6,939 nucleotides of DNA from an uncultured Prevotella sp. (GCA_900770515.1 CAAHDP010000127.1:1-6939), one strand, 5' to 3'; positions 1 to 6,489 are shown, counted from the stretch's first letter. Notes: generated from the sequence alone by a model not told the origin. Numbers and translations: made by a program.

Positions 1-78
1 ACTAAAAAGTAAATATTATAAACGTTCTGTTACTAGTAGCTGTTAAGTCAAGATAAGATTTATGGAAATTAATAGATA

Positions 79-113
79 GAAAAAGGGTGCGTCATGGACT
101 TATGACACACCCT
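79..113 (-). terminator. Intrinsic terminator after fucP, end of the fuc cluster
   Basis: A 12-bp stem (84-95 with 102-113) closes a 6-nt loop 22 nt past the fucP stop. On the minus strand the arms AGGGTGTGTCAT and ATGACGCACCCT pair fully with one G-U wobble, and a run of five T (complement of 80-84) follows the stem. On the plus strand the same position is a C-A mismatch, although a T run (115-119) also lies on that side, so weak bidirectional use is possible. The pairing favours the minus strand, consistent with ending the fucP transcript. Confidence 0.87.
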
Positions 114-134
114 CTTTTTGTTTATTGAAAAGAA

Positions 135-1463
135 TTAACCCAATAGTTTTCTAATACTACGCAGTTTTGTGCGGTATCCGTAGATAGCGATAACCACGAA
201 ACAGATAAATGGGAGAATGAACGATGCATTGGTTGATGGCATTCCGAATACGGTATGCATGTCGATGATGGATGCCTGCAAAGGTGGCAGGATACTACCG
301 CCCAAAATCGCCATGATCAAACCTGCTGCACCAAACTTGGCATCATCGCCAAGACCCGTTAGAGCAATACCGTAGATGGTAGGGAACATCAACGACATGC
401 AAGCACTGACTGCTACCAGGCAGTAGAGACCCCAGATGTTATGAAGGGCAATGACGCCAATCGTGAAGCACCCGCCAGCTATCGCCAATATCATCAGCAG
501 CTGACCGGCATTGAAGAAGCGGAGTATGAAGGTGCAGATGAAGCGAGAGCAGCAGAACAGTACCATCGCTATGATGTTGAACTTCTGTGAAGTTACCTCA
601 GCATCAATCTCTGCCATCCCTTCCTGCATCAAGATGCGGGTACCATACTGAATGATGAAGGTCCAGCACATAATCTGCGCACCCACATAGAAGAATTGGG
701 TGAATACACCTTCACGATAGTGTGGCATGCGGAAGATGCGGCGCAGGGTAGGCATGAAGTTGATTTTGTTGTCTTTCTCACTGTTCTTCGGCATCTTGGT
801 GAACAGGATGACGAAGAAGATTGTGAGGATGACCAGACCGATAATCAGATATGGATTGATCAGTACCGAAAGGTCGTACTCCTTGATTGCCTCAAATTCG
901 CTGTCCGAAAGTTGGGTGCGTCCTGACGTATCGAGTGGGTTGAGTTTGGCCTGAATAAAGTTCATCGCCACATACATACCCAGCAGTGAACCCATCGGGT
1001 TGAACGATTGCGCCAGGTTCAGTCGGCGTGTAGCTGTTTTTTCTGTACCCATCGAAAGGATGTAAGGATTGCTCGATGTCTCCAGGAATGAGAGTCCGCA
1101 GGTAAGGATGAAGTAGGCGAGGAGGAATGGATAATATTCGCCCATCATCTTAGCTGGATAGAAGAGGAATGCACCGAAGGCATAGAGTCCTAATCCAAGA
1201 AGTACGCCTGCCTTGTAGGAGAAGCGTCGGATGAAGATGGCGGCAGGGAATGCCATGGCGAAGTAACCACCGTAGAAGGCTACCTGTACCAGTGCACCAT
1301 CTGTAGAAGACATTCGGAAAATCTTGGAGAATGCCTTTACCATCGGATTGGTGATATCGTTGGCAAATCCCCATAGTGCAAAGCACGATGTGATTAAGAT
1401 GAAGGGTACGAGGTAGCTAACCCCATCCTTCATGAGAATTGATTCTTTCTTTTTCTGTTCCAT
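135..1463 (-). CDS. fucP: L-fucose:H+ symporter FucP (MFS transporter)
   Basis: This is an inner-membrane sugar/proton symporter of the FHS family in the major facilitator superfamily, 442 aa and close to the E. coli FucP length. It imports L-fucose for the enzymes encoded upstream. The protein is almost wholly hydrophobic and fits 12 membrane segments. It has the conserved FALWGFAND segment in TM1 (28-36), the SYKAG loop after TM2 (82-86), LETSSNP in TM4 (127-133) and RLNLAQSFN in TM5 (147-155). E128 and N155 fall on E. coli E135 and N162 (from memory, offset 7, ungapped), which serve proton coupling and sugar recognition. The position of E. coli D46 is N39 here, with an Asp one turn earlier (D36). 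A charged loop at about 170-195 is typical of Bacteroidetes homologues. The gene is last in the cluster, 107 bp after fucK. Other FHS sugars cannot be excluded, but the context makes fucose by far the likeliest. Confidence 0.93.
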   Translation of the reverse strand: MEQKKKESILMKDGVSYLVPFILITSCFALWGFANDITNPMVKAFSKIFRMSSTDGALVQVAFYGGYFAMAFPAAIFIRRFSYKAGVLLGLGLYAFGAFLFYPAKMMGEYYPFLLAYFILTCGLSFLETSSNPYILSMGTEKTATRRLNLAQSFNPMGSLLGMYVAMNFIQAKLNPLDTSGRTQLSDSEFEAIKEYDLSVLINPYLIIGLVILTIFFVILFTKMPKNSEKDNKINFMPTLRRIFRMPHYREGVFTQFFYVGAQIMCWTFIIQYGTRILMQEGMAEIDAEVTSQKFNIIAMVLFCCSRFICTFILRFFNAGQLLMILAIAGGCFTIGVIALHNIWGLYCLVAVSACMSLMFPTIYGIALTGLGDDAKFGAAGLIMAILGGSILPPLQASIIDMHTVFGMPSTNASFILPFICFVVIAIYGYRTKLRSIRKLLG

Positions 1464-1547
1464 GTTTCAAGGAAAAGTATTGTTATTTTGTTGTTTTATA
1501 GGTTAAATGTAATGTTGTATCTAAAACTGTATTTAACAGATGTATCT

Positions 1548-1555
1548 CAAAGATA
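1548..1555 (-). promoter_or_regulatory. Candidate -7 box (TATCTTTG) upstream of fucP
   Basis: In the 107-bp gap between fucK and fucP the minus strand carries TATCTTTG, an exact match to the Bacteroidetes -7 consensus TAnnTTTG. A start about 5 nt downstream would give a leader of roughly 80 nt. I see no clear TTTG/TTG -33 element at the usual distance, which weakens the call. Two direct copies of AGATACA (1541-1547, touching the box, and 1516-1522) lie just downstream and could bind a regulator. The site would let fucP be transcribed apart from, or in addition to, the upstream genes. Confidence 0.4.
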
Positions 1556-1570
1556 AATCCTGGTGATGAA

Positions 1571-2962
1571 TCAGATACTTTGTCTTACAACGGTTCTCAA
1601 CTCGTTCATGTCCTTGATTTCTCCCTTGGCGAGTGCCTGGGTCAGGATGTTGCCCATGCCGGTTGCTTCGATAGGCCCCGCAATGACAGGAACTCCCAAT
1701 GCTTCAGAAGTAAGACGGTTGAGTAATTGGTTCTGTGAACCGCCACCGATAATGTGCATACTCTTGATAGGTTGTGGCAACATCTCGTTGAGGTGAGCCG
1801 TAGCCTCGGCATATTTGGATGCTAATGACTGGAGAACGCAGCGTACGATCTCTGCCTTGGTCTGAGGAACCTGCAACTGATGGGTAGCGCAGTAGTCGAT
1901 GATGGCTTGCTGCATGTTTGCAGGGTTTTGGAATGCTGCATCATCCACAGGGATGATGGCATTGATATGAGCTTCCTCTGCCTGAGGAAGGATGATATCA
2001 AACTGCTGTTCCTCGCCATTTTCCTTCCATTCTGCCATCAATCTCTGCATAATCCAAAGTCCTGTGATGTTCTGCAAGAAGGTGATGCGACCGCCGATGC
2101 CGCCTTCGTTGGTAAACTCAGCTTTTCTTGCTTCCTCGGTAAGGATTGGCTTTTCTATCTCAACACCCAGAAGCGACCAGGTTCCCGAACTGATGAATGC
2201 CATCGGGTATTCATCTTCTGTAGCTGGTACGGCTGCAACCGCACTGGCTGTATCATGAGAGCCTACTGCGATGACATCTACTTCTCCGAGTCCGGTTTCC
2301 TCTGCGATGTCGCGGCGCAGCTTTCCTCTTACGGTGCCCGGCATCACGATTTTGCCGAAGATGTGGCGTGGAAGCCCCAGCTGGTCGATGGTTTCCCAGT
2401 CCCAGTCCTTGGTGCTGGCATTCAGCAGTTCTGATGTGGATGCGATGGTATATTCATTGTTGGCTTCGCCAGTGAGATAGTAGCTGAAGAGGTCTGGGGT
2501 GAAAAGCAGATGAGCTGCCTTCTCCAACTGTGGACTGTTGGCTTTCTTCAGACTGTATAACTGGAAGAGGGTATTGATTTCCATCACCTGCGTGCCGTTG
2601 ATGGCATAATGTGCCGATGGATCAATCTGCTTGAAAACTTCTTCCGGCATTCCCTTGGTGCGGGCATCGCGATAGCATACTGGGTTGCCCAGAAGGTTGC
2701 CGTCCTGGTCGATGAGTCCGAAATCCACTCCCCAGGTATCGATGGCGATGCCATCCACCTTGAGTCCCTTGGCTCCTGCCATCTTCAGTCCCGTCTTCAT
2801 ATCCTCGAAAAGGGCGAGGAAATCCCAATAGACGTGGTTGCCTAATCTTACCTGTCGGTTAGGGAAACGATGGATGAGCTCCATTTCGAGCTTGCCGTTT
2901 TCTAGTTTTCCGGCAATCACTCGTCCGCTGCCTCCACCGAAATCTATAGCTAGATAAATCAT
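1571..2962 (-). CDS. fucK: L-fuculokinase of the rhamnulokinase (RhaB) type, FGGY family
   Basis: This cytoplasmic FGGY-family carbohydrate kinase has 463 aa (E. coli RhaB is about 489). In this cluster it should phosphorylate L-fuculose with ATP to L-fuculose-1-phosphate, the FucA substrate. The N-terminal phosphate-binding loop is DFGGGSGR (7-14), followed by the substrate-side motif DTWGVDFGLID (75-85). GSHDTASA carries the presumed catalytic base D237, the same number as the catalytic Asp of E. coli RhaB. SSGTWSLLG (257-265) and the adenosine-side GGGSQN (406-411) complete the C-terminal ATPase half. The DFGGGSGR start and TWGVD motif resemble RhaB rather than E. coli FucK, so homology alone would call it rhamnulokinase; the function comes from its place between fucA and fucP. 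It may also accept L-rhamnulose. ATG 2962 puts the first strand directly at the N-terminus. A terminator-like hairpin separates it from fucA. Confidence 0.87.
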   Translation of the reverse strand: MIYLAIDFGGGSGRVIAGKLENGKLEMELIHRFPNRQVRLGNHVYWDFLALFEDMKTGLKMAGAKGLKVDGIAIDTWGVDFGLIDQDGNLLGNPVCYRDARTKGMPEEVFKQIDPSAHYAINGTQVMEINTLFQLYSLKKANSPQLEKAAHLLFTPDLFSYYLTGEANNEYTIASTSELLNASTKDWDWETIDQLGLPRHIFGKIVMPGTVRGKLRRDIAEETGLGEVDVIAVGSHDTASAVAAVPATEDEYPMAFISSGTWSLLGVEIEKPILTEEARKAEFTNEGGIGGRITFLQNITGLWIMQRLMAEWKENGEEQQFDIILPQAEEAHINAIIPVDDAAFQNPANMQQAIIDYCATHQLQVPQTKAEIVRCVLQSLASKYAEATAHLNEMLPQPIKSMHIIGGGSQNQLLNRLTSEALGVPVIAGPIEATGMGNILTQALAKGEIKDMNELRTVVRQSI

Positions 2963-3004
2963 AGTTATTTATAAATGTTTGGGTAGATAAAAGTTGTTTC
3001 GTAT

Positions 3005-3055
3005 AAAAAGCGGTAGGAGAGTGCCCGTAGCGGGCAGCTTTCTCTCCTACCGCTT
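3005..3055 (-). terminator. Intrinsic terminator or attenuator between fucA and fucK
   Basis: A very stable hairpin sits 22 nt past the fucA stop. A perfect 14-bp outer stem (3008-3021 with 3042-3055) is topped by a second 6-bp stem (3022-3027 with 3031-3036), a 3-nt loop and a 5-nt one-sided bulge (3037-3041). On the minus strand the outer stem ends in CCGCTTTTTATAC, so a run of five T follows as in a rho-independent terminator. The kinase start is about 43 nt further on. It should end or reduce transcription from fucI-fucA before fucK-fucP, or protect the 3' end of a fucIA message after processing. Confidence 0.72.
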
Positions 3056-3077
3056 CTCTCATATAGAGGATAGAGGT

Positions 3078-3713
3078 TTATTGTTTCTTACCTAATACGT
3101 AAACCTCGAGATCGTCGATTTCTTCCGGTGTCAGTGTGGTGTATTTGCCGCCACTCTGAACGATGATTCTACAAGCCATCTCAAAGAACATGGCACGTTC
3201 AAACACCTCGTCGAAATTCTTTCCGCAAACTACCTGTCCGTGCTTCAGCAAGAGAGCAGAGTTGTGATCCTTCAAGGCTGCGATGACTGCTGCTGCCAAT
3301 TCTGGAGAACCAGGACGATAGTAAGGAATCACAGGGATTTCCTTGCCTACGTGGCATGGTACCTCTGCGGTTACATTGAAGTCCTTGGGAGTTTCCTGCA
3401 TGCAAGCCACAGCTGTTGCAAAAGGAGACTGGAAGTGGAGAACCACGTCGCAGTCAGGACGCTCACGGAGTACACCGAGGTGGAATCCGCTCTCCATAGA
3501 AGGCTTGACACCATTGAGAACTTCGCCCGTTGCTACCAGACACTGAGATACTTTCTCCTTCTGGAGGCTAGGAACCCATGAACCTGTACCTGAGACAAGA
3601 GCCTCGTCGCCAATGCGCCAAGAAAGGTTGCCGCTACTGCAAATGGTGAGGGCTGCATCGCCTACGCGGTGAGCCTGCTCCAGGAATTTCTGAATATGCT
3701 CTTCTGTAATCAT
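3078..3713 (-). CDS. fucA: L-fuculose-1-phosphate aldolase, class II (aldolase/adducin fold)
   Basis: This is a cytoplasmic metal-dependent class II aldolase of 211 aa (E. coli FucA is 215). It cleaves L-fuculose-1-phosphate to dihydroxyacetone phosphate and L-lactaldehyde. The phosphate-binding parts SSGNLSWR (26-33) and SGTGSW (41-46) come first. Then follow PSMESGFHLG with the catalytic Glu E74 (E. coli E73), VVLHFQSPFATA with H93 (E. coli H92), and LLKHGQVVCG with H158 (E. coli H155). The second histidine of the usual HxH zinc pair (E. coli H94) is Q95 here. From memory LHFQS is normal in Bacteroidetes FucA, so this is probably a lineage variant and not damage. The gene lies 48 bp after fucI without a terminator between them, so the two should share a message. 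A purine-rich AAAGAAAGAAAAAGAAA stretch precedes the ATG in place of a classic Shine-Dalgarno. Substrate assignment rests on fold plus context. Confidence 0.9.
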   Translation of the reverse strand: MITEEHIQKFLEQAHRVGDAALTICSSGNLSWRIGDEALVSGTGSWVPSLQKEKVSQCLVATGEVLNGVKPSMESGFHLGVLRERPDCDVVLHFQSPFATAVACMQETPKDFNVTAEVPCHVGKEIPVIPYYRPGSPELAAAVIAALKDHNSALLLKHGQVVCGKNFDEVFERAMFFEMACRIIVQSGGKYTTLTPEEIDDLEVYVLGKKQ

Positions 3714-3761
3714 TTTCTTTTTCTTTCTTTAGAATGATATTCGTACTGATGGTGTTACACC

Positions 3762-5534
3762 TTATTTATATATAGGACCGTAGTTCTTGCAAGCACGGAA
3801 GTCTGCACCTTCCTTGTCCATACCGAATGCGTTCCAAGATGCAGGACGGAAGATCTTGTCGTCTTCAACATTGTGCATGCATACTGGGATGCGGAGGATA
3901 GAGCAGAGGGTGATGAGGTCGGCACCGATATGACCGTAGCTGATAGCACCATGGTTTGCGCCCCAGTTGTTCATCACTGAATATACATCCTTGAATGGAG
4001 CCTTGTCGCAAAGGCGTGGTGCGAACCAGGTTGTAGGCCATGTTGGGTCTGTACGCTTGTCGAGAACCTTGTGAATCTCTGGATCAATCTCCACTGTCCA
4101 ACCTTCTGCCAACTGGAGCACAGGACCAAGACCCTTTACGTGGTTCAGGCGAACCATAGTTACAGGCATACCGCCCTTGCTGAGGAAGCTAGAAGAGAAA
4201 CCGCCGCCACGGAAGTAGTCACGGTTAGCTGGATACCAGGTAGTTGCCTTCAAGCACTTATCTACATCCTCCTCGGTCATTTCCCAAGGCTGCTTCATGA
4301 TTGGGTTACCCTCGGCATCTGTAGCCTGACCTGTACCGTCGAGTGTGGTAGCACCAGAGTTGATCAAGTGGATGATGCCACCAGCTGCCTGACCTGTAAG
4401 TTCCTTACCGGTAACACGTTTCACTGCCTCTGGACTCCAATATGTACGAACATCGCTGAAAATCTGAGCTCGACCAGTCAACAGGTGGTTGAACAACATC
4501 GCTACACCGTTGCCTGCATCATTCTCTGTAGCGAGGATAATAGCTTCACGGATACCGTTCCAGTCGAATGAAGTATTAAGGAGAGCCTCAGGATAGTCGC
4601 CGTTAGGATAGAAGTCTGTCCACTGACGCTGTCCCTGGAAACCACCGGCGATGGCGTTGTGGCCCAATGCTTCCTCCTTGAATCCCAGCTCTTTCAATCT
4701 TGGGTTACCGTGCATTAAGTCACGCATGATGATAGTCATCTTCACGATAAACTCCCAGTCAGCATCCTTCTGCTCACGTGTCTTTGCCTTTTCATTGTTG
4801 GCGATGTCCTCACCCTCATTGCACATACAGTGCTCGCGGGTCCATGCCATAGCCTTCTCGTACTCCACTGGGTCGTAGATACCCTCAGTCATGCGGCGGA
4901 TAATCTCAGTAAGGTCAACACTCTCGTTGCGCATACCGAGGTACTCCTGGAAGAAATTAGGGTCAACGATAGAACCTGCAATACCCATGCAGGCACTACC
5001 CATGGAAAGATATGATTTTCCACGCATGGTAGCCACAGCCTGAGCAGCTCTAGCAAAGCGCAAGATCTTTTCTGCTACATCAGCAGGGATAGAGTCGTCC
5101 TCCAAGTCCTGTACGTCATGACCATAGATGCCGAATGCTGGCAATCCCTTCTGGGCATGAGCTGCGAGAACGGCTGCCAAATAAACAGCACCTGGACGCT
5201 CTGTACCGTTAAATCCCCAAACAGCCTTTGGCCAGTGAGGATGCATATCCATTGTCTCAGCACCATAACACCAGCAAGAAGTAACGGTGATAGTAGAGCC
5301 AACACCCTCGCGCTCAAACTTCTCAGCGCAAGCTGCACTCTCTGCCACACGGCCGATGGTACTGTCAGCGATTACGCACTCCACAGGAGAACCGTCGCCA
5401 TTACGTAAGTTTTCAGAAATAAGTTTGGCTACAGACTTAGCCAAATTCATGGTTTTTTCCTCGAGGCTTTCACGTACGCCTCCCTGACGTCCGTCGATAG
5501 TAGGGCGGATACCGATTTTAGGGTAGTTACTCAT
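3762..5534 (-). CDS. fucI: L-fucose isomerase
   Basis: This cytoplasmic Mn2+-dependent ketol isomerase converts L-fucose to L-fuculose, the first enzymatic step after uptake. At 590 aa it is nearly the same length as E. coli FucI (591) and aligns almost without gaps. The metal ligands fall at the same numbers as in E. coli: E337 (ATENDAGNG), D361 ([12 protein letters not shown]) and H528 (NWGANHGA). Other family landmarks are the N-terminal [17 protein letters not shown] (87-91), [15 protein letters not shown] (106-120), YGHDVQD (137-143), [10 protein letters not shown] (298-307), FRGGGFSS (441-448), [10 protein letters not shown] (499-508) and the C-terminal [14 protein letters not shown] 5534 yields the expected N-terminus. 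It is the first gene of the fuc cluster, behind its own promoter and a terminator closing the pgi-HAD block. Family members can also use D-arabinose; the cluster points to fucose. Confidence 0.97.
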   Translation of the reverse strand: MSNYPKIGIRPTIDGRQGGVRESLEEKTMNLAKSVAKLISENLRNGDGSPVECVIADSTIGRVAESAACAEKFEREGVGSTITVTSCWCYGAETMDMHPHWPKAVWGFNGTERPGAVYLAAVLAAHAQKGLPAFGIYGHDVQDLEDDSIPADVAEKILRFARAAQAVATMRGKSYLSMGSACMGIAGSIVDPNFFQEYLGMRNESVDLTEIIRRMTEGIYDPVEYEKAMAWTREHCMCNEGEDIANNEKAKTREQKDADWEFIVKMTIIMRDLMHGNPRLKELGFKEEALGHNAIAGGFQGQRQWTDFYPNGDYPEALLNTSFDWNGIREAIILATENDAGNGVAMLFNHLLTGRAQIFSDVRTYWSPEAVKRVTGKELTGQAAGGIIHLINSGATTLDGTGQATDAEGNPIMKQPWEMTEEDVDKCLKATTWYPANRDYFRGGGFSSSFLSKGGMPVTMVRLNHVKGLGPVLQLAEGWTVEIDPEIHKVLDKRTDPTWPTTWFAPRLCDKAPFKDVYSVMNNWGANHGAISYGHIGADLITLCSILRIPVCMHNVEDDKIFRPASWNAFGMDKEGADFRACKNYGPIYK

Positions 5535-5538
5535 ATTT

Positions 5539-5580
5539 CTTAATATTTTAAGTTGAAAGGTTTATTTTTATTGTACTTAA
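5539..5580 (-). repeat. Inverted TTAAG/CTTAA motifs in the fucI leader
   Basis: Between the presumed fucI start site and the ATG there are three alternating copies: CTTAA at 5539-5543, TTAAGT at 5548-5553 and ACTTAA at 5575-5580. The first two form a 5-bp arm, 4-nt loop palindrome (cttaatattttaag) directly before the start codon; the second can alternatively pair with the third over 6 bp. This could be a regulator site or a switchable leader structure, but such motifs arise easily in AT-rich DNA. Confidence 0.2.
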
Positions 5581-5592
5581 TGAATAGTGCTA

Positions 5593-5619
5593 CAAAGATA
5601 GTGATAAAAAGTCATCAAT
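5593..5619 (-). promoter_or_regulatory. Candidate promoter of the fuc cluster (TATCTTTG box plus ATTG)
   Basis: The minus strand carries TATCTTTG at 5600-5593, an exact TAnnTTTG -7 box. ATTG at 5619-5616 could serve as the -33 element (consensus TTTG). The gap between TTG and the box is 15 nt, shorter than I would expect for a Bacteroidetes promoter, so the -33 assignment is tentative. Transcription would start near 5586-5588, giving a fucI leader of about 50 nt. The position just downstream of the preceding terminator and upstream of the first fuc gene supports it. Confidence 0.6.
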
Positions 5620-5665
5620 GTTATAGGCTTTATGATTTTTTTTATTTATTTATCTTTATTTTCAT

Positions 5666-5705
5666 AAAAGAAAAACGTGTAAGTAACCTGATTACTTACA
5701 CGTTT
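5666..5705 (-). terminator. Intrinsic terminator overlapping the end of the HAD gene
   Basis: A perfect 14-bp stem (5673-5686 with 5692-5705) with a 5-nt loop is followed on the minus strand by CGTTTTTCTTTT, a textbook U-rich tail. The upstream arm contains the last three codons (Pro-Asn-Val, the Pro in part) and the TAA stop (5696-5698) of the HAD gene, so the coding sequence runs into the terminator. It separates the pgi-HAD block from the fuc cluster. Confidence 0.9.
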
Positions 5706-6454
5706 GGAGTATTTTCTGCAGCAGTCTGTTTGGCTGTAGCTATGAGAGCTTCAAATTCTTTGCAGAACTCTGTCATCTGATGGTAGAGCAGGTTGCTACC
5801 TTTGTCAGAGAGTTCCGTATCTGGCAATGGACCACTATTGATGGCTACCGTGAAGATGTTGGCAGCTACACCGGCACGAACGCCCAATGGAGCATTCTCT
5901 ACCACAATACCTTCCCAAGGCTTCAGATTGCCAGCTTTCTGCAATCCCATCAGATATGGATCTGGATTTGGTTTGCCTCGTTTTACATCGTATGCGGTTA
6001 CGATATGAGCCTCGTCTAGGTATTCACCGAAGTCATTTAACAGTCGCATGATAAGTGGGCGCTGACCGCTGCCCGTTACTACTCCCACCTGCATTCCTGC
6101 ATTCTTGATTTTCTGCATGATTTCCTTTACGCCTGGGAAGATTTCGGCTGTAGGCATAGAATGGAAGATATCAGTCTTCACATCATACATCTTCTGCGCT
6201 TCATCCAAAGAGATGTCGATACCCTTCTGCTTCTTCACCATCATCTGGATGGTGTCAATACCTCGGGCTCCCTCTGTGGCGTAAGCATCTGCAGCAGTCA
6301 TGTGGATATCGAACTGTTTCATCGACTCCTGCCATGCAACGGCATGATTGGGCATACTATTATATAATACGCCATCCATATCAAAAAGAACGGCTTTAGG
6401 GTTGAATTCCCCAAAGCCGTGTTCTTTTAAGTATTTTGAAATAATATCCTTCAT
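5696..6454 (-). CDS. HAD-superfamily hydrolase, beta-phosphoglucomutase-like (subfamily IA)
   Basis: This is a soluble 252-aa haloacid dehalogenase-superfamily protein that probably acts on a small phosphorylated metabolite. Motif I is LFDMDGVLYNS with nucleophile D25 and acid/base D27. A helical cap of the C1 type follows (about 33-105), then motif II VVTGSG (T127), motif III KRGKPNPDPY (K161) and motif IV VVENAPLGVRAG (E186, N187). The D-x-D-G-V-L start, cap placement and KPxPDPY resemble beta-phosphoglucomutases and sugar-phosphate phosphatases, but the motif IV second position is Asn where that group usually has Asp. The substrate cannot be read from sequence. I chose ATG 6454; the in-frame TTG at 6457 directly before it would add one residue. 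It lies 29 nt after pgi and should be co-transcribed with it, hinting at hexose-phosphate metabolism or repair, and it ends inside the terminator. Confidence 0.85.
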   Translation of the reverse strand: MKDIISKYLKEHGFGEFNPKAVLFDMDGVLYNSMPNHAVAWQESMKQFDIHMTAADAYATEGARGIDTIQMMVKKQKGIDISLDEAQKMYDVKTDIFHSMPTAEIFPGVKEIMQKIKNAGMQVGVVTGSGQRPLIMRLLNDFGEYLDEAHIVTAYDVKRGKPNPDPYLMGLQKAGNLKPWEGIVVENAPLGVRAGVAANIFTVAINSGPLPDTELSDKGSNLLYHQMTEFCKEFEALIATAKQTAAENTPNV

Positions 6455-6489
6455 CAATTATTTGAATAATTTCTTTTCATCAATTATTT
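6450..6489 (-). repeat. 14-nt direct repeat at the pgi stop and the HAD start
   Basis: The minus-strand sequence AAATAATTGATGAA occurs twice, exactly, at 6489-6476 and 6463-6450, a 26-nt period. The first copy contains the pgi stop codon (TAA, 6484-6486), the second the HAD start codon (6452-6454). The copy near pgi has its own ATG (6478-6480), opening an 8-codon frame MKRNYSNN whose TGA overlaps the HAD ATG by one base (TGATG). It looks like a small local duplication; any role in translational coupling is inference. Confidence 0.55.

Noticed and set aside
1..78. Leftmost AT-rich bases past the fuc terminator
   Set aside because: No open frame, promoter box, repeat or RNA fold that I can support; simply intergenic.
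1527..1539. Small hairpin ctgtatttaacag in the fucK-fucP gap
   Set aside because: Four-bp stem in AT-rich DNA without a U tract; too weak to call.
1880..2434. A 184-codon plus-strand open frame opposite the kinase gene
   Set aside because: It lies wholly antisense to a well-conserved gene, has a Cys/His-rich unordered composition and resembles no family; it is a by-product of codon bias on the other strand.
3751..3761. Palindrome ggtgttacacc between fucI and fucA
   Set aside because: Only 5-bp arms around one base, no T run after it, so neither a terminator nor a convincing operator; it probably reflects chance.
4071..4571. A 166-codon plus-strand open frame opposite fucI
   Set aside because: It is antisense to the strongly conserved isomerase, with no recognisable motif and no promoter or start signal; a shadow frame.
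5636..5665. T-rich plus-strand run before the terminator at 5666
   Set aside because: It is low-complexity AT-rich spacer upstream of the fucI promoter; no hairpin precedes it on the plus strand and no gene there would need termination.
6457..6457. TTG as the start of the HAD gene, one codon before the ATG
   Set aside because: ATG at 6454 directly follows and is the stronger start; the TTG would add one residue and is part of the repeated 14-mer.
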